From the NCBI RefSeq assembly GCF_000725485.1, contig NZ_KL647034.1:1-64000 (forward strand): a stretch of DNA of 64,000 bases, read 5' to 3'. The position numbers and the translations under genes were made by a program. Positions 15,901-24,293 of this stretch are shown piece by piece (position 1 is the stretch's first letter; each line of letters opens with the position of its first letter). The notes beneath the pieces were generated by a model. That model was not told the origin of the DNA, made no database searches, and saw nothing but the letters and a program-made list of their open reading frames with translations. This DNA is from Nonomuraea candida. Lineage in GTDB: Bacteria > Actinomycetota > Actinomycetes > Streptosporangiales > Streptosporangiaceae.

Positions 15901-17835
15901 ATGCGCATCCTGACGGCCGCCGCCGCGGCGGCCCTGCTCGCCATGCCGTTCTTACCCCTGCCCAGCGCCGCCGCGGCGGTCTCCGGCCCGCCGATGGGCT
16001 GGAGCAGCCGCTCGCTCGGCTGCTCTGTCTCCGAGCAGTCCGTGCGCGGGGCCGCCGACGCCCTGGCCCCCCTCGCCCCGCTCGGCTACCGGTACGTCAT
16101 CATCGACGGCTGCTGGCAGGCCGCCGGGCGGCAGGACGGAGCCCTGGCCCCCGACGCCGCCCGCTTCCCCTCGGGCATCGCCGCGCTGGCCGCCTACGTC
16201 CGCGACAAGGGCCTGAAGCTGGGCCTGAGCCTGTCGGCCGGCACGAAGGCCTGCGCGGGCGGCGGCCCCGGCTCCTACCGCAGCGAGGCCGCCGACGCCG
16301 CCCAGGTGCGGGCGTGGGGCGTGGACTACGTCAAGTACGACTGGTGCAACGTGCCCACCGGCGACTTCCCCGGCCAGAACGTGCGGCAGATCGCCGAAGC
16401 CCTCTACCCGCCCATGCGCGCGGCCCTCGGCCCCGACGTCGTGTTCGCCATGAACAACGAGGACGGCAGCACCGTGCCCTGGTTCTGGGGCAAGGACGCC
16501 GGCGCCACGACCTGGCGTACCAACGTCCACAACCGGCCCATCGCCGACAGCTACCCGAACATGGTCGACATCTGGGAGGTCAACCAGCTCAGGGCCGAGT
16601 ACGCGGGCCGGGGGAGCTGGGCCGACCCCGACCTCATCCAGGCCGGGCGCGGCGGGATGACCGAGACCGAGTACCGCGCCCAGTTCACCCTCTGGGCGAT
16701 GGGCGCGGCGCCGCTCATCCTCCAGGCCGACCCGGCCGCCGCGCCGCCCTCGGTCGTCGCCGACCCCGAGGTCATCGCCGTGGACCAGGACCCGCTCGGC
16801 GCGCACGGCACCCTCGTCAAGAGCGACGGCTGGTACCACGTGCTGGCCAAGCCCCTGCAGAACGGCGACCGGGCGATCGCGCTGTTCAACGAGAGCGACC
16901 GGGCCGCCACGATCTCCACCCACCTGGGCAAGGGCCGCCACCGCGTGGAGGAGCTGTGGTCGGGCGAGGTCTCCTCGACCACGGGGGAGCTGGCCGCCCA
17001 GGTGCCCGCGCACGGGGCGCTGCTCTACCGGGTCGGCGGGGGAGGGGAGCAGGCGCCGCCCCTGGTGACGTTCGAGGCGGACCCGCCGGCGTTCCTCGGC
17101 GACGACCGGCCCTCGGTCCTGGAGCCCGGCGTGGCCGGGGAGATCGTCACCCGGGTCACCAACACCGGGGCGACCGCCCGGCTGCGGGACGTCGAGGTGA
17201 CGGCGGAGGTCCCCGAGGGCTGGCAGGTCACGGCCCGGACCCGGACGCGCGAGTCCCGGCTGGACGGCGGCGAGACGTTCACCGTCAGGTGGGCCGTCAC
17301 CGCGCCCGTCACCGCCACCGGAACCCACCTGCTCACCTTCCGCCAGGGCTCGCGCACCGCCACCGCCGTCGTCCTCGTGGCCCGCGCGCCGGGACCCGGC
17401 ACGACGTACCTGAGCGACCTGGCCTGGGCCAGGGCCGTCAACCACTTCGGCCCGGTCGAGAAGGACACCAGCAACGGCGAGCGGCCGGCCGGGGACGGCC
17501 GCCCTCTCACGATCGAGGGCGTCACGTACGCCAAGGGCCTCGGCGTGCACGCGCCTGCCGACATCGAGTACTACACCGGCGGCCGGTGCTCCACGGTCGC
17601 GTTCCAGGCCGGGATCGACGACGAGGTCGGCGCGGCCGGCTCGGCGGTGTTCGAGGTCTGGGCCGACGGAGGCCGGGTGGCCCACTCGGGGCTGCTCACC
17701 GGGGCCATGCCCGCCAAGAAGGTCACCGCGTCCATCGCGGGCGCCCGGTTCGTCCGGCTGGTCGCGACCAACGGCGGCGACAACGCCACCTCCGACCACG
17801 CCGACTTCGCCGACGCCACCATCACCTGCGCGTAG
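15901..17835 (+). CDS. Secreted GH27 alpha-galactosidase with NEW3 and NPCBM domains
   Basis: 644 aa with a Sec signal peptide (cleavage near residue 25). The GH27 barrel (about 30-380) shows PPMGWSSRS, YVIIDGCWQ, GLKLGLSLS and the nucleophile Asp147 in YVKYDWCN. A NEW3 domain (about 395-485) and an NPCBM carbohydrate-binding module (about 500-644, AKGLGVHAPADIEYYTGG) follow. The acid/base stretch, WRTTGDI in typical members, reads WRTNVHNRPIADS here, so activity or specificity may differ. It works outside the cell upstream of the importer. The last 15 codons are copied three times downstream. Confidence 0.92.
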   Translation: MRILTAAAAAALLAMPFLPLPSAAAAVSGPPMGWSSRSLGCSVSEQSVRGAADALAPLAPLGYRYVIIDGCWQAAGRQDGALAPDAARFPSGIAALAAYVRDKGLKLGLSLSAGTKACAGGGPGSYRSEAADAAQVRAWGVDYVKYDWCNVPTGDFPGQNVRQIAEALYPPMRAALGPDVVFAMNNEDGSTVPWFWGKDAGATTWRTNVHNRPIADSYPNMVDIWEVNQLRAEYAGRGSWADPDLIQAGRGGMTETEYRAQFTLWAMGAAPLILQADPAAAPPSVVADPEVIAVDQDPLGAHGTLVKSDGWYHVLAKPLQNGDRAIALFNESDRAATISTHLGKGRHRVEELWSGEVSSTTGELAAQVPAHGALLYRVGGGGEQAPPLVTFEADPPAFLGDDRPSVLEPGVAGEIVTRVTNTGATARLRDVEVTAEVPEGWQVTARTRTRESRLDGGETFTVRWAVTAPVTATGTHLLTFRQGSRTATAVVLVARAPGPGTTYLSDLAWARAVNHFGPVEKDTSNGERPAGDGRPLTIEGVTYAKGLGVHAPADIEYYTGGRCSTVAFQAGIDDEVGAAGSAVFEVWADGGRVAHSGLLTGAMPAKKVTASIAGARFVRLVATNGGDNATSDHADFADATITCA

Positions 17836-17843
17836 TCCACCGG

Positions 17844-18000
17844 CGCCGCCTCCGGACCACGCCCACGCCACCCTCACCCGCGTGCAGTTCGCCGGCGCCG
17901 CCTCCGGACCACGCCGACGCCACCCTCACCCCCGTGTAGTTCGCCGGCGCCGCCTCCGGACCACGCCGACGCCACCCTCACCCCCGTGTAGTTCGCCGGC
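17844..18000. repeat. 52-bp tandem repeat derived from the 3' end of the GH27 gene
   Basis: Three units start at TCCGGACCACGC (17851, 17903, 17955), exactly 52 bp apart. Each resembles the final codons of the upstream gene (TCCGACCACGCCGAC... to the stop, from 17791) minus a 9-bp piece and plus one base. Two units keep a terminal TAG (17937, 17989). The gap up to the GH20 start holds nothing else. Confidence 0.9.
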
Positions 18001-18065
18001 GCCGCCGCCGGCCGCGAGGTGTCCGGCGGCGGCGCCGTCACCCGAGATTAGGGAGTCACCTGTTC

Positions 18066-19757
18066 ATGATCGTTCCCAAGCCCGTCAAGCACGAGCCCGC
18101 GCCCGGGTCGTTCGTCCTCGACGACCGGACCTCGCTCACCGCCGGCCCGGCGCTGGGCGAGGTGGCGGCCTGGCTGCGCGCCGAGCTCGCCCCCGTCACG
18201 GGCGGCGAGCTGCTGCCCGCCACGGGCGCGCCGGCGGGCCGGGACGGGGATGGCGCGGCGGACCCGGGCGCGATCGTGCTCCGGCTCCAGGACGGACTGG
18301 CGCCGGAGGCGTACCGGCTGACGGTCGGGCCCGGCCTGGTGGAGATCGTCGCGGGCGGGCCGGCCGGGGCGTTCCACGGGGCGCAGACGTTCCGGCAGCT
18401 GCTGCCCGCCGGGGCCTACCGGAAGGCGCCGGGCGGCCCCGGGACGGCGCCGTTCACGGTGCCGGGCGCGTACGTCGAGGACGCGCCGCGCTTCGCCTGG
18501 CGCGGCTGCCTGCTCGACGTCGCCAGGCACTTCCTGACCAAGCACGAGGTGCTGCGCTTCATCGACCTGATGGCCCTGCACAAGCTGAACGTGCTGCACC
18601 TCCACCTCACCGACGACCAGGGCTGGCGGGTCGAGATCCGCCGCCACCCCCGGCTCACCGAGGTCGGCGCCTGGCGGAAGGAGAGCCAGACCGGCTGGAA
18701 CGGCCCCATGGACGGCCGCCCGCACGGCGGCTACTACACCCAGGACGACCTGCGGGAGATCATCGCCTATGCCGCGCGCCGGCACATCTCGGTCGTGCCC
18801 GAGATCGACCTGCCGGGGCACACGCAGGCCGCCATCGCCGCCTACCCCGAACTCGGCAACGTCGACACCCCGCTGGAGGTGCGGACCGGGTGGGGCGTGG
18901 GCACGAACGTGCTCAACGTGGAGGATTCGACGATCACGTTCTTCCAGGACGTGCTGGACGAGGTGCTGGAGCTGTTCCCGAGCCCGTACATCGTGCTGGG
19001 CGGCGACGAGGTGCGCAAGGATCAGTGGCGCGCCAGCCCGGCGGCGCAGCGCCGCATCGCCGAGCTGGGGCTGCGCGACGAGGAGGAGCTGCAGAGCTGG
19101 TTCATCCGGCTGTTCGACGGATACCTCACCGAGCGCGGCCGGCGGCTCGTGGGCTGGGACGAGATCCTGGAGGGCGGCCTGGCCCCGGGCGCGGTCGTCG
19201 CGTCCTGGCGGGACGAGCGGTGCGCGGTGCAGGCGGCCAGGAGCGGCCACGACGTCATCAACTGCGCCAACACCTCGCTCTACCTCGACTACCGGCAGGG
19301 GCCGGGGGAGGAGGAGCCGGTGCCGTTCGGCACGGTGCTGACGCTGGAGGACGTCTACGCCTTCGAGCCCATCCCGGCGGAGCTGCGCGGCGACCCGGCC
19401 GCCGGCCGCGTCCTCGGCGCGCAGGCCGCCGTCTGGACCGAGCTGATCGACTCGAACCGGGGCGTCGACTACATGACCTTCCCCAGGCTCGCGGCCTTCG
19501 CCGAGACGGTGTGGAGCACGCCGGAGCGCGACCTGGAGGACTTCCTGGCCCGGCTGGCGGAGCATCTGCGGCGGCTGGACGCGATCGGCGTGGAGTACCG
19601 CAGGGCGGACGGGCCGCTGCCCTGGCAGACCAGGCCGGGCGTGCCGGGACGGCCGGAGACGCCCGAGCAGTGGCAGGCCACGCTCGACGCCTGGACCAGC
19701 AACCTCAGATCGCGCCAGAACCCGGCGCCGCCCCTGACGGCGGGGGACGCCGTCTGA
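18066..19757 (+). CDS. GH20 beta-N-acetylhexosaminidase, cytoplasmic
   Basis: 563 aa without a signal peptide. The N-terminal GH20b domain (to about 130) is followed by the catalytic barrel: FAWRGCLLDVARHF, LHLTDDQGWRVEI, VPEIDLPGHTQAA and the catalytic pair Asp314-Glu315 in GGDEVRKDQW. These enzymes remove terminal GlcNAc or GalNAc by substrate-assisted catalysis. Being intracellular, it probably acts on oligosaccharides brought in by the operon's ABC transporter. It lies 230 bp after GH27 and is the last gene on this strand before a strong terminator. Confidence 0.94.
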   Translation: MIVPKPVKHEPAPGSFVLDDRTSLTAGPALGEVAAWLRAELAPVTGGELLPATGAPAGRDGDGAADPGAIVLRLQDGLAPEAYRLTVGPGLVEIVAGGPAGAFHGAQTFRQLLPAGAYRKAPGGPGTAPFTVPGAYVEDAPRFAWRGCLLDVARHFLTKHEVLRFIDLMALHKLNVLHLHLTDDQGWRVEIRRHPRLTEVGAWRKESQTGWNGPMDGRPHGGYYTQDDLREIIAYAARRHISVVPEIDLPGHTQAAIAAYPELGNVDTPLEVRTGWGVGTNVLNVEDSTITFFQDVLDEVLELFPSPYIVLGGDEVRKDQWRASPAAQRRIAELGLRDEEELQSWFIRLFDGYLTERGRRLVGWDEILEGGLAPGAVVASWRDERCAVQAARSGHDVINCANTSLYLDYRQGPGEEEPVPFGTVLTLEDVYAFEPIPAELRGDPAAGRVLGAQAAVWTELIDSNRGVDYMTFPRLAAFAETVWSTPERDLEDFLARLAEHLRRLDAIGVEYRRADGPLPWQTRPGVPGRPETPEQWQATLDAWTSNLRSRQNPAPPLTAGDAV

Positions 19758-19777
19758 AGCGGCACGGCCGGCCGCCG

Positions 19778-19803
19778 CCCTGACGGCCGGGAAGCCGTCA
19801 GGG
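19778..19803. terminator. Bidirectional hairpin terminator after GH20
   Basis: CCCTGACGGC and GCCGTCAGGG form a perfect 10-bp stem with a 6-nt loop, extended outward by CGGCCGCCGC/GCGGCGGCCG. It lies between convergent genes; no T-run. Confidence 0.7.
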
Positions 19804-19816
19804 ACGGCGGGGGCGG

Positions 19817-19880
19817 CGGCCGAGGTGGTCGTCCAAAGCGGCGGGCCGCGGCCGAGGTGGTCGTCCGGAGCGGCGGGCGG
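19817..19880. repeat. 32-bp tandem duplication between convergent genes
   Basis: CGGCCGAGGTGGTCGTCC plus an AGCGGCGGG tail occurs at 19817-19848 and 19849-19880 with small differences. Confidence 0.7.
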
Positions 19881-19894
19881 CCGCCGGGCGCGTC

Positions 19895-20398
19895 CTACAC
19901 CTGCACGGGGCCGCCGCTGCGCCAGTAGACGTTGCCCTCGCGCGACAGCAGCCCCTCGTCCACCAGGTAGCGGCGCAGCGCCGCGTAGTCGTCGTGGAAG
20001 GCCCGCAGGGCCACGTTGACGTCCTTCTCCGGGTAACGCACGCCCGGCTCGAAGACGGTGGCGATGTAGCGCAGCACGACGAGCCGCTTGTCGCGCTTCA
20101 TCACCGTGGTCGTCAGCCGCCCGTCCACCAGGAACGTGCGCAGCACCCGCTCCTCGGGGCCGAGCTGCTCGGCCGGCTCGGCCGTCGAGCGCAGCAGGTC
20201 GCGGAAGCGCTCGGGCGTGGCCCGCCACGCGCCGCTCTCGTCGCGCGCCGCCAGGCCGCCGCTCTCCAGCTTCCGCAACGACTTCTCGGCCAGCCCGCCG
20301 GTGGCCCCGAGCACGAGGGAGGCGAAGGTCTTCAGCGTGTCGTCCTGGTAGAGGAGTCCGAGGACGCGCCTGATTTCGTCGTCGTTCACTCGTACCAT
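19895..20398 (-). CDS. DUF2087-domain DNA-binding protein
   Basis: 167 aa. The N-terminal 80 residues look like a winged helix (KTFASLVLGATGGLAEKSL). The C-terminal half is DUF2087, with the typical RLTTTVMKRDKRLVVLRYIA, RYPEKDVNVAL and DYAALRRYLVDEGLL. The family is found in small regulators of unknown signal. The ATG (20398) lies only eight bp from the ATG of the divergent gene at 20407, so neither has room for an ordinary ribosome-binding site; one or both starts may be leaderless or lie further in. Confidence 0.88.
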   Translation of the reverse strand: MVRVNDDEIRRVLGLLYQDDTLKTFASLVLGATGGLAEKSLRKLESGGLAARDESGAWRATPERFRDLLRSTAEPAEQLGPEERVLRTFLVDGRLTTTVMKRDKRLVVLRYIATVFEPGVRYPEKDVNVALRAFHDDYAALRRYLVDEGLLSREGNVYWRSGGPVQV

Positions 20399-20406
20399 TT
20401 TGACCC

Positions 20407-20970
20407 ATGATCCCTGTGCTTCTGCTGGCGGCCGCGGTCGCCATCCCCAACAACTTCCTCCTGTACGAGAAGGAAGCCGCCAAGAACAAGAACAACCCCG
20501 AGGCGAGCTGGTCGGCCAGCGGCAAGCGGACGGCTCCGCTGGTCGTCAACCCGTGCCAGCGCAACGCGCTGGGCCAGGCGGGGCGCAGGCAGGCCAGGAC
20601 GCTCATCTACACGGCGGTGCCCGACTACGCCAAGTCGGAGCAGGTCGTGCTCTACGCCTCCCCGTCGGCCGCGGCCAAGGCGCTGCGGGACCTTCAGGCG
20701 GCCGTACGCGCCTGCGGCCGCTCCGCCTACCGCTACTCCGCCGCCCCCGTCTCCCTGGGCGACAAGGGGCTGTCGATCACCGGGCAGGCGTACCAGCGCG
20801 GCAAGCCGGCCATCGGCGGCGAGCGGGCCATCGTGACCCGCCGCGCGAACGCCCTGATCCTCTACTCGGTGGCGGGGGAGTGGGGCAAGCCCGCCAAGGC
20901 CGACTTCAAGCGGCAGACCCAGGACACCAGGCGCATGCTCGCCAAGATCTGCACCATCGCCGCCTGCTGA
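20407..20970 (+). CDS. Putative secreted protein, PknH-sensor-like
   Basis: 187 aa. A short hydrophobic N-terminus (MIPVLLLAAAVAIP) suggests export. The mature part has conserved cysteines (VNPCQRNALG, VRACGRS, AKICTIAAC) and a layout like the PknH-type extracellular sensor domain found in actinobacterial lipoproteins: a Cys-containing first strand, then VVLYASPSAAAKALRDLQAAV. There is no lipobox. The family assignment is tentative. It is divergent from the DUF2087 gene, with eight bp between start codons. Confidence 0.7.
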   Translation: MIPVLLLAAAVAIPNNFLLYEKEAAKNKNNPEASWSASGKRTAPLVVNPCQRNALGQAGRRQARTLIYTAVPDYAKSEQVVLYASPSAAAKALRDLQAAVRACGRSAYRYSAAPVSLGDKGLSITGQAYQRGKPAIGGERAIVTRRANALILYSVAGEWGKPAKADFKRQTQDTRRMLAKICTIAAC

Positions 20971-21049
20971 TGGCCGGGAATGTCTCGATCTTGGGACACG
21001 GCCATGACACGACCCCTACGTTCGGCGAAGGAAACTGAATCGACAGGCC

Positions 21050-21085
21050 TGTGCCGGGACGCCCTTGCCAGTCCGTTCCGGCACA
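21050..21085. terminator. Hairpin between convergent genes
   Basis: TGTGCCGG (21050-21057) and CCGGCACA (21078-21085) form an 8-bp stem with a 20-nt loop between the secreted-protein gene and the helicase stop. No T-run. Confidence 0.4.
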
Positions 21086-21128
21086 CGGCTTGTCGCCTCT
21101 CCCGAAGCGCCGATCGAGCGCCCCTCGC

Positions 21129-23627
21129 TCAGAGCCGGTTGAGGCCCTGCACGTGCAGGACGGCGCGGCCCTCCTCGTCGGAGGCGGCCAGATCGACCTG
21201 GGCGTCGATGCCCCAGTCACCGTCGCCGGCCGGGTCCTTGATGGTCTGGCGCACCTTCCACAACCCGCTCTCCTCCTCGATGCGCAGCAGCGCGGGCCCG
21301 CGCGCGTCGGCGTCGGTGAAGATCTCCTCGTGGTCGGCGTAGTAGGCGTCCAGCGCCGCCCCCCAGTCGACGTCGGGGGCCAGCTCCTCCAGCTCCTCCT
21401 CCTTCTCCAGCGCGCACAGCTCGACCAGCCGGAACATCGCGTTGCGCACCAGCACGCGGAAGGCCCGCACGTTGGCGGTGACCGGGCGCACCTTGACGTC
21501 GAGCTGCTGCTGCTCCTCCAGCGCCGCCGCCGGGTTGGTGAGCTTCTCCCACTCGTCGATCAGCGAGGAGTCGACCTGGCGGACCAGCTCGCCGAGCCAC
21601 TCGATGAGGTCGACCAGGTCGTCGGTCTTGAGGTGCTCGGGCACCGTGCGCGACAGCGTGCGGTAGGCGTCGGCCAGGTAGCGCAGCACCGTGCCCTCGG
21701 AGCGGGCCAGCTCGTAGAACTGGATGTACTCGCCGAACGTCATCGCCCGCTCGAACATGTCGCGCACCACGGACTTCGGGCTGACCGTGTAGTCGCCCAC
21801 CCACGGGTGCCCGCGCCGGTAGGTCTCGTAGGCCCCGAGCAGCAGGTCCTCCAGCGGCATCGGGTACATCACCTCGGCGAGCTGCTCCATGCGCTCTTCG
21901 TACTCGATGCCGTCGGCCTTCATCTGCGCGACGGCCTCGCCCCTGGCCTTCTTGAGCTGGGCCGAGAGGATCTGGCGCGGGTCGTCGAGGATCGACTCGA
22001 CGATCGAGACCATGTCGAGGGCGTAGGACGGCGACTCGCGGTCGAGCAGGTCGAAGGCGGCCAGCGCGAACGTGGACAGCGCCTGGTTGAGCGCGAAGTC
22101 CTCCTGCAGCTCGATCGTCAGCCTGGCCCGGCGGCCCTGCTCGTCGGGCTCGGCGAACTGCTCGACGATGCCGCCCGCCAGCAGCGACCGGTAGATCGCG
22201 ATGGCCTGGCTGATGTGCCGCCGCTGCCACTTGCGGTCCTCGTGGTTGTCGGTCAGCAGGTGCTTCATCGCCTGGAAGCAGTCGCCGGGCCGGTTGATCA
22301 CCGCCAGCAGCATGGCGTTGCTGACCTTGAAGCGCGAGTTGAGCGGCTCGGGCTCGGCCTCCTGCAGCTTCTGGAACGTCTCCTCGCTCCAGCCCACGAA
22401 GCCCTCCGGCGGCTTCTTGCGGGCGTAGCCGCGCCGCCGCTTGGGGTCGTCGCCGATCTTGGCCAGGGCCTTGGCGTTCTCGATGTCGTGCTCGGGGGCC
22501 TGGCAGGCGACGTAGCCGATGGTGTCGAAGCCCGCCCGGCCCGCCCGGCCGGCGATCTGGTGGAACTCGCGGGCGCGCAGCCGGCGCACCTTGTTGCCGT
22601 CGTATTTCGACAGCGCCGTGAACAGCACCGTGCGGATCGGCACGTTGACGCCCACGCCCAGCGTGTCGGTGCCGCAGATGACCTTCAGCAGGCCCGCCTG
22701 GGCCAGCCGCTCCACCAGCCGCCGGTATTTCGGCAGCATGCCCGCGTGGTGCACGCCGATGCCGTGGCGGACCAGCCGCGACAGCGCCCGGCCGAAGCGG
22801 GTGGTGAAGCGGAACCCGCCGATCATGGTGGCGATGGCCTCTTTCTCGGCCTTGGTCGCCATGTTGATCGACATCAGCGCCTGGGCCCGCTCCATCGCCG
22901 CGGCCTGCGTGAAGTGCACGACGTAGACCGGCGCCTGGCCGGTCGAGAGCATCTCCTCCAGCGTCTCGTGCAGCGGGGTCATGCGGTAGGAGTAGACCAG
23001 CGGCACCGGCCGCTCGGCGTGCTTGACCACCGCCGTCTCCCGCCCGGTGCGCCTGGTCAGGTCGCGCTCGAACATCGACACGTCGCCGAGCGTGGCCGAC
23101 ATCAGGATGAACTGCACCTTGGGCAGCTCCAGCAGCGGCACCTGCCAGGCCCAGCCGCGGTCGGGCTCGGCGTAGAAGTGGAACTCGTCCATGACCACCT
23201 GGCCGATGTCGGCCGCCGCGCCGTCGCGCAACGCCACGTTGGCCAGGATCTCGGCCGTGCAGCAGATGATCGGCGCGCCCGGGTTGACGCTGGCGTCGCC
23301 GGTCATCATGCCGACGTTCTCGGTGCCGAAGACGGCGCACAGGTCGAAGAACTTCTCCGACACCAGCGCCTTGATCGGCGCGGTGTAGAACGTGCGCACG
23401 TCGCGCGTCAGCGCCGTGAAGTGGGCGCCCGCGGCCACCAGCGACTTGCCCGAACCGGTCGGCGTGGCCAGGATCAGGTTGTTGCCGGAGACCACCTCGA
23501 TGAGGGCCTCCTCCTGGGCGGGATAGAGGGTGAGCCCCCGCTCGGCGTTCCAGGCGACGAACGCGTCGAAGATGGCGTCGGGGTCGGCGTCGATCTCTTC
23601 CGGCAGGCGGTCAACGAGTAGGCTCAC
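21129..23627 (-). CDS. Ski2-like DEAD/DEAH-box RNA helicase with DUF3516
   Basis: 832 aa. Superfamily 2 helicase core: Walker A ATPTGSGKS (residues 54-62), motif II DEFH (147-150), motif III MSATLGD, motif V GTDTLGVGVNVP and motif VI HQIAGRAGRAGFD. A C-terminal DUF3516 domain (about 390-830) is characteristic of a conserved actinobacterial helicase family. A role in RNA turnover or ribosome-associated RNA remodelling is likely but not shown by the sequence. Single-gene unit; the TATA-poor upstream gap of 98 bp separates it from a GNAT gene on the same strand. Confidence 0.93.
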   Translation of the reverse strand: MSLLVDRLPEEIDADPDAIFDAFVAWNAERGLTLYPAQEEALIEVVSGNNLILATPTGSGKSLVAAGAHFTALTRDVRTFYTAPIKALVSEKFFDLCAVFGTENVGMMTGDASVNPGAPIICCTAEILANVALRDGAAADIGQVVMDEFHFYAEPDRGWAWQVPLLELPKVQFILMSATLGDVSMFERDLTRRTGRETAVVKHAERPVPLVYSYRMTPLHETLEEMLSTGQAPVYVVHFTQAAAMERAQALMSINMATKAEKEAIATMIGGFRFTTRFGRALSRLVRHGIGVHHAGMLPKYRRLVERLAQAGLLKVICGTDTLGVGVNVPIRTVLFTALSKYDGNKVRRLRAREFHQIAGRAGRAGFDTIGYVACQAPEHDIENAKALAKIGDDPKRRRGYARKKPPEGFVGWSEETFQKLQEAEPEPLNSRFKVSNAMLLAVINRPGDCFQAMKHLLTDNHEDRKWQRRHISQAIAIYRSLLAGGIVEQFAEPDEQGRRARLTIELQEDFALNQALSTFALAAFDLLDRESPSYALDMVSIVESILDDPRQILSAQLKKARGEAVAQMKADGIEYEERMEQLAEVMYPMPLEDLLLGAYETYRRGHPWVGDYTVSPKSVVRDMFERAMTFGEYIQFYELARSEGTVLRYLADAYRTLSRTVPEHLKTDDLVDLIEWLGELVRQVDSSLIDEWEKLTNPAAALEEQQQLDVKVRPVTANVRAFRVLVRNAMFRLVELCALEKEEELEELAPDVDWGAALDAYYADHEEIFTDADARGPALLRIEEESGLWKVRQTIKDPAGDGDWGIDAQVDLAASDEEGRAVLHVQGLNRL

Positions 23628-23725
23628 ACCCCTATCCTGCCGAAGTTTGCCGGGTGGTCGAACCGGCGGCGGCCAACTCGGTCAAGATGCCGCCCGGATC
23701 GGCCGCTTTCCCCGCGCCAGGCGGG

Positions 23726-24226
23726 TCAGCTCTTGAGATCGAGTTGCATCAGGACGGTGTCGACCCAGCGGCCGTGCTTGAACCCGACGGCCTTCAGCCG
23801 GCCCGAGGGCTCGAAGCCGAACTTCTCGTGCAGCCGCGCCGAGGCCGGGTCGCCCGAGTCGGCGATCACCGCGACGATCTGGCGGGCCTCCGTCCGGGCC
23901 GCCCTGTCGATCAGCTCGCCGAGCAGCAGCCGCCCGAGCCCCTTGCCGGTCCGGCCCGGCGCCAGGTAGATCGTGTCCTCCAGGGTGTGCCGGTAGGCGG
24001 CCTTGGGGCGGTACTGGGAGACGTAGGCGTACCCGGCGACCTGCCCGTCCGTCTCGGCCACCAGGAACGGCAGCCCCGCCTCCGTGATGCCGGCCGCCTT
24101 GGCCCGCCAGTCGTCCAGGCCCGGCGGCGTCTCGTCGAAGGTGGTCACCGTGCCGGTCACGTAGTGGGCGTAGATGCCGGCGATGGCGGGCAGGTCGGTC
24201 TCCACGAGGGCGCGCACTTTCGTCAT
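23726..24226 (-). CDS. GNAT N-acetyltransferase, phosphinothricin-acetyltransferase-like
   Basis: 166 aa from ATG 24226. The sequence follows the PAT/Bar subfamily: IAGIYAHYVTGTVTTFDETP, VAGYAYVSQYRPKAAYRHTLEDTIYL, then the acetyl-CoA loop GRTGKGLGRLLLGEL and HEKFGFEPSGRLKAVGFKHG. Family members acetylate phosphinothricin, methionine sulfoximine or similar amines; detoxification is the best guess. A TTG at 24244 would add six residues. The adjacent acyltransferase lies 67 bp upstream on the same strand. Confidence 0.9.
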   Translation of the reverse strand: MTKVRALVETDLPAIAGIYAHYVTGTVTTFDETPPGLDDWRAKAAGITEAGLPFLVAETDGQVAGYAYVSQYRPKAAYRHTLEDTIYLAPGRTGKGLGRLLLGELIDRAARTEARQIVAVIADSGDPASARLHEKFGFEPSGRLKAVGFKHGRWVDTVLMQLDLKS

Positions 24227-24293
24227 GAGGCACATTCTGCTCAACGGCAGATGACACCCGTGTTACCGGCTCCTCACCGGGCGCGTCCGCCCG

